Below the pieces are notes generated by a model. The model searched no databases. It was given only the letters and a program-made list of their open reading frames with translations, and was not told the DNA's origin. Shown here in pieces: positions 6,499 through 8,892 of a stretch of 8,892 nucleotides of DNA (positions are counted from its first letter, which is position 1; every line of letters starts with the position of its first letter). The position numbers and the translations under genes were made by a program. This stretch comes from Paracoccaceae bacterium (GTDB lineage: Bacteria; Pseudomonadota; Alphaproteobacteria; Rhodobacterales; Rhodobacteraceae), in the NCBI GenBank assembly GCA_007131945.1, contig SLPP01000390.1:1-8892 (forward strand), read 5' to 3'.

Positions 6499-6526
6499 TT
6501 GACGGGCGGGTGGCCCGCGGTCTAGC
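6499..6526 (+). promoter_or_regulatory. Candidate promoter of the yqaA-dsbB pair
   Basis: TTGACG (6499-6504; five of six) and TCTAGC (6521-6526; three of six) are 16 bases apart, about 26 bases ahead of the GTG start at 6552. An inverted repeat GCGGG-TGG-CCCGC (6506-6518) lies between the boxes and could be an operator or chance. The site is back to back with the tRNA promoter. Confidence 0.35.
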
Positions 6527-6551
6527 CGGGGCGCATTGTCGGGAGTTTCGC

Positions 6552-7130
6552 GTGATCCGGGCGCTTTACGATTGGACCCTGTCGCTGGCCGCCCATCCGC
6601 GCGCGCTCTGGGCGCTCGCGTTTGTCGCCTTCATCGAATCCTCTGTCTTTCCGGTCCCGCCCGACGTGCTGATGATCGCCATGATCATCGCCGCACCGTC
6701 GCGCGCCTTCGTCATCGCCGCCGTTGCCACGGTCGCCTCGGTCCTGGGCGGGCTTCTCGGCTACGCGATCGGCGCCTTTGCCTTCGAGGCGGTGGGCTAT
6801 CCGGCGCTCTCGGCCCTGGGCAAGGGGCCGGCGGTCGAGGCGTTCAACACGCGCTTCAACGATTACGGCTTCTGGTCGGTGCTGATCGCCGGGCTGACGC
6901 CCTTTCCCTACAAGGTCATCACCATCATGTCGGGCTGGACGAGCCTGCCGCTGGCGACCTTCGTCGTCACCTCGATCATCGCGCGCGGGCTCAGGTTCTT
7001 CATCGTCGCGACGCTCCTGTGGAAGTTCGGCCCACCGATTCGTGACTTCATCGAGAAGCGGCTCGGCTTGATGTTCACGCTCTTCGTCGTATTGCTGATC
7101 GGCGGTTTCTACGTCGTGAGACATCTGTGA
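6552..7130 (+). CDS. yqaA: YqaA family membrane protein (SNARE-associated/DedA-like)
   Basis: A 192-residue inner-membrane protein of the YqaA branch of the DedA/SNARE-associated (VTT) superfamily. Superfamily members are linked to lipid flipping and envelope integrity; the exact role of YqaA proteins is not settled. Seen in the sequence are: a first hydrophobic stretch ending in AFIESSVFPVPPDVLMIAMI (Glu plus PxPPD re-entrant motif), AAVATVASVLGGLLGYAIGAFAFE, the second re-entrant motif AGLTPFPYKVITIMSGW, a membrane stretch around FVVTSIIARGLRFFIVATLL, and a final span (about 172-190). The GTG at 6552 is preferred over an upstream in-frame start at 6510, because GGGAG (6541-6545) sits at ribosome-site distance and family-like sequence begins at MIRALYDWTLSLA. 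The stop overlaps the start of the next gene. Confidence 0.88.
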   Translation: MIRALYDWTLSLAAHPRALWALAFVAFIESSVFPVPPDVLMIAMIIAAPSRAFVIAAVATVASVLGGLLGYAIGAFAFEAVGYPALSALGKGPAVEAFNTRFNDYGFWSVLIAGLTPFPYKVITIMSGWTSLPLATFVVTSIIARGLRFFIVATLLWKFGPPIRDFIEKRLGLMFTLFVVLLIGGFYVVRHL

Positions 7131-7600
7131 CGCGCATCCGCATCGCCCTTCTCGCCGCCTTCGGCTCGGCCGGTCTCCTGATCGCGGCGCTGATCTTCGA
7201 GCACGGCTTCGGCATGGCGCCCTGCGCGCTCTGCATCTGGCAGCGCTGGCCGCATCTTGCCGCGGTCGTTCTGGGCGGCGTGGCGCTGGCGGCGCCGGCG
7301 CTGCCGGTGCTCCTCGCCGGATCGGCGGCGGCGGCGACCTCGGGCGGGATCGCGGTCTACCATACCGGGGTCGAGCGCGGCTGGTTCCAGGGGCCGACGG
7401 CATGCTCGGGCACGATCGACTTCTCCGCGCTCACCGCCGAGGAACTCCTCGACCGGGTCCTCGCCGCGCCGGTCGTGCGCTGCGACGAGGTCCCGTGGGA
7501 GATGCTCGGCCTGTCGATGGCGAGCTGGAACGCCGTCGCCTCCTTCGCGCTGGCCGGGCTCTGGCTCGCCGCCGCCTTCCGGGTGGCGCCGGCCCGCTGA
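7127..7600 (+). CDS. dsbB: Disulfide bond formation protein DsbB family
   Basis: An inner-membrane quinone-linked oxidoreductase of 157 residues that reoxidises a periplasmic DsbA-type thiol oxidase. The first pair C33-A-L-C36 is followed by IWQR, giving an Arg (R40) at the same distance as the quinone-contact Arg48 of E. coli DsbB. The second pair is C93 (TACSG) and C119 (VVRCDEVPW), 26 residues apart, the same spacing as C104-C130 in E. coli. About four hydrophobic spans are visible: 6-24, 43-60, 62-78 and 133-152. W88 and the closing WEMLGLSMASWN are also family-like. Translation starts at GTG 7127 inside the stop of the YqaA gene (GTGA, 4-base overlap), so the two are probably translationally coupled. 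No dsbA is visible in the window. The protein is short compared with the 176 residues of E. coli DsbB but has all four catalytic cysteines. Confidence 0.9.
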   Translation: MTRIRIALLAAFGSAGLLIAALIFEHGFGMAPCALCIWQRWPHLAAVVLGGVALAAPALPVLLAGSAAAATSGGIAVYHTGVERGWFQGPTACSGTIDFSALTAEELLDRVLAAPVVRCDEVPWEMLGLSMASWNAVASFALAGLWLAAAFRVAPAR

Positions 7601-7616
7601 ACCCCCGCCGGACGGC

Positions 7617-7644
7617 TTGCACCCGCGCCGATCCGCCCTATCGT
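7617..7644 (+). promoter_or_regulatory. Candidate promoter of maiA-fahA
   Basis: TTGCAC (7617-7622) and TATCGT (7639-7644) are 16 bases apart, with the -10 ending 27 bases before the maiA ATG. The -10 matches at four of six and the -35 at three of six. It is the best pair in the 71-base gap. Read-through from yqaA-dsbB is also possible. Confidence 0.33.
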
Positions 7645-7671
7645 GGGTGGCGGAGCGGGGGGGATGGCGGC

Positions 7672-8304
7672 ATGAAACTCTACACCTACTGGCGGTCCTC
7701 GGCGGCCTACCGCGTGCGCATCGCGCTGAACCTCAAGGGCATCGCGCGCGAGGATGTCTTCGTCTCGCTCGTCGCCGGCGAGCAGTCCGCGCCGGCCTTC
7801 ACCGCGAAGAACCCGCAGGGCCTCGTCCCGGCGCTGGAGCTTGACGACGGCACGGTGCTCAGCCAGTCGCTCGCCATCCTCGACTGGCTGGAGGCGACGC
7901 GTCCCGCGCCGCCGCTCCTGCCCGCCGATCCCCTCGCCCGCGCCCGGGCGCTGGAGATCGCGCATGTCGTCGCGATGGACATCCACCCGGTCAACAACCT
8001 GCGCGTCGTGAACGCCCTGGGCGCGCGCTTCGGCGCCGATGCCGAGGCGAGGCGCGACTGGATGCAGCACTGGATGCGGCTCGGCTTCGACGCCATCGAG
8101 CCGCGCCTGCCCGGCACCCGCTACGCGCTGTCGGAAGACCGGCCGGGGCTTGCGGATTGCTGCCTGATCCCGCAAGTCTACAACGCCCGCCGCTGGGGCC
8201 TCGAGCTTGCGCCCTGGCCGAAGATCGCCGCGGTCGAGGCCGCCTGCCTCGCGCTCGCCCCCTTCGCCGCGGCCGCGCCCGAGGCGCAGCCCGACGCGAC
8301 CTGA
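7672..8304 (+). CDS. maiA: Maleylacetoacetate isomerase (zeta-class glutathione transferase)
   Basis: A cytoplasmic enzyme of 210 residues, the family's usual length. It uses glutathione to isomerise 4-maleylacetoacetate to 4-fumarylacetoacetate in tyrosine and phenylalanine breakdown through homogentisate. The N-terminal thioredoxin-like domain carries WRSSAAYRVRIALNLKGI with the active-site serines S9-S10; this SSAAYRVR form is common in bacterial isomerases, where the human enzyme has SSCSWRVR. NPQGLVPAL (47-55) and QSLAILDWLE (65-74; Q65-S66 bind the glutathione glutamyl end) follow. The helical domain has the zeta signatures DIHPVNNLRV (103-112) and LADCCLIPQVYNARRW (160-175). The ATG at 7672 begins MKLYTYWRSS exactly as in the family. 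The ribosome site is weak (GGAG at 7652-7655 is too far). Fumarylacetoacetase, the next enzyme in the pathway, starts 13 bases after the stop. Confidence 0.95.
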   Translation: MKLYTYWRSSAAYRVRIALNLKGIAREDVFVSLVAGEQSAPAFTAKNPQGLVPALELDDGTVLSQSLAILDWLEATRPAPPLLPADPLARARALEIAHVVAMDIHPVNNLRVVNALGARFGADAEARRDWMQHWMRLGFDAIEPRLPGTRYALSEDRPGLADCCLIPQVYNARRWGLELAPWPKIAAVEAACLALAPFAAAAPEAQPDAT

Positions 8305-8317
8305 CAGAGGAGCCACC

Positions 8318-8892
8318 ATGCCGCTGATGCCATCCTGGGTCGAAAGCGCCAACGACCCCGCCTGCCCGTTTCCGCTCAACAACCTGCCCTGCGGCGTCTT
8401 CTCGCTTGCCGGCGGACCGCGCCATTGCGGCGTGGCGATCGGCGAGATGATCCTCGACGTCACCACGATGGAACGCGCCGGGCTCATCGCGCTCGCCGAC
8501 CGGCCGGTGCTCGACCGGCCGGAATGGAACCCGGTCATGGCGCTCGGCCCGGCGGCCTGGGCGCGGCTGCGCAACACGCTGATCGGCTTTCTCAAGGCGG
8601 GCTCCGACCTGCAGCAGACCGTCGCGCGCCACCTGCACCCGATGGCGGCGGCCGAACTGCACCTGCCCTTCAGCGTGGCCGAATTCACCGATTTCTACGC
8701 CTCGCGCCACCACGCGACCAATGTCGGCACGATGTTCCGGGGCGCCGAGAACGCGCTGCCGCCGAACTGGCTGCACATCCCGATCGGCTACAACGGCCGC
8801 GCCTCCTCGGTCGTGGTCTCGGATACCGACATCCACCGCCCCTGGGGACAGCTCAAGGGACCGGAGGAGGCCGCGCCGCGCTTCGCCCCCTC
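8318..8892 (+). CDS. fahA: Fumarylacetoacetase, 5' part (cut by window end)
   Basis: This is the last enzyme of homogentisate breakdown; it hydrolyses fumarylacetoacetate to fumarate and acetoacetate with a divalent metal. About 191 of some 400-420 residues are visible and the frame is open to the window edge. The N-terminal SH3-like domain has NDPACPFPLNNLPCGVFS (12-29) and GVAIGEMILDV. The start of the catalytic domain has DFYASRHHATNVGTMFRG (125-142), in which D125 corresponds to the metal ligand Asp126 and H132 to the catalytic His133 of mammalian enzymes, then NWLHIPIGYNGRASSVVVS (150-168) and RPWGQLKGP. The ATG at 8318 follows a strong AGAGGAG site that sits right after the maiA stop. 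A second in-frame ATG at 8327 is closer to the first recognisable sequence but has no better ribosome site. Acetoacetate is also the expected BKACE product, but the two blocks appear to be separate operons. Confidence 0.96.
   Translation, partial: MPLMPSWVESANDPACPFPLNNLPCGVFSLAGGPRHCGVAIGEMILDVTTMERAGLIALADRPVLDRPEWNPVMALGPAAWARLRNTLIGFLKAGSDLQQTVARHLHPMAAAELHLPFSVAEFTDFYASRHHATNVGTMFRGAENALPPNWLHIPIGYNGRASSVVVSDTDIHRPWGQLKGPEEAAPRFAP

Noticed and set aside
6510..6551. Longer form of the YqaA protein starting at 6510
   Set aside because: The 14 extra residues are not family-like and overlap the likely -10 region. GTG 6552 has GGGAG at a suitable distance.
7357..8688. Long minus-strand frame (about 443 codons) opposite dsbB, maiA and fahA
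   Set aside because: It spans three well-supported plus-strand genes and gives low-complexity, motif-free protein. It is a shadow frame.
1..8892. CRISPR arrays, insertion sequences, toxin-antitoxin or phage genes
   Set aside because: No regularly spaced repeats, transposase-like proteins or terminal inverted repeats were found. Apart from the gap at 5911-6342, the window is filled by metabolic, transport and envelope genes.

Overview
The window is very GC-rich, with strong G/C preference at third codon positions, short intergenic gaps and GTG starts beside ATG. The gene content is a TAXI-type TRAP transporter, a yqaA-dsbB pair and a homogentisate-pathway maiA-fahA pair. Together these suggest an alphaproteobacterium, most likely Rhodobacteraceae. 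That placement is inferred from protein resemblance and composition, not from a marker gene.

Left block (1-5910, plus strand): one apparent transcription unit holds the 3' end of a TAXI solute-binding protein gene, a fused DctQM-type permease, a small universal stress protein, a class III (PLP) aminotransferase and a BKACE/DUF849 beta-keto acid cleavage enzyme. The last four genes are 8-10 bases apart. The only long gap, 159 bases between binding protein and permease, holds a branched hairpin followed by a U-rich tract. This could let the binding protein be made in excess over the permease. Read together, the genes suggest uptake of an amino (possibly beta-amino) carboxylate, transamination to a keto acid, and Claisen-type cleavage with acetyl-CoA. 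The substrate is unknown.

Middle (5911-6551): a gap with no convincing protein gene. Its first part holds a 12-bp hairpin and then a terminator-like hairpin with a T run, a candidate structured 3' UTR or small RNA. A tRNA-Leu(CAA) with encoded CCA lies on the minus strand (6343-6427). Its probable promoter is back to back with one for the next plus-strand gene.

Right block (6552-8892, plus strand): a YqaA-family membrane protein is translationally coupled (GTGA overlap) to a DsbB-type disulfide oxidoreductase. Then come maleylacetoacetate isomerase and the 5' part of fumarylacetoacetase, the last two steps of tyrosine/phenylalanine breakdown through homogentisate. The window cuts fumarylacetoacetase.

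Most of this is ordinary housekeeping and catabolic sequence. The parts most worth following up are the transporter-aminotransferase-BKACE set, including an Asn where I expect a catalytic Asp in the BKACE, and the structured RNA elements at 474-557 and 5951-6052.
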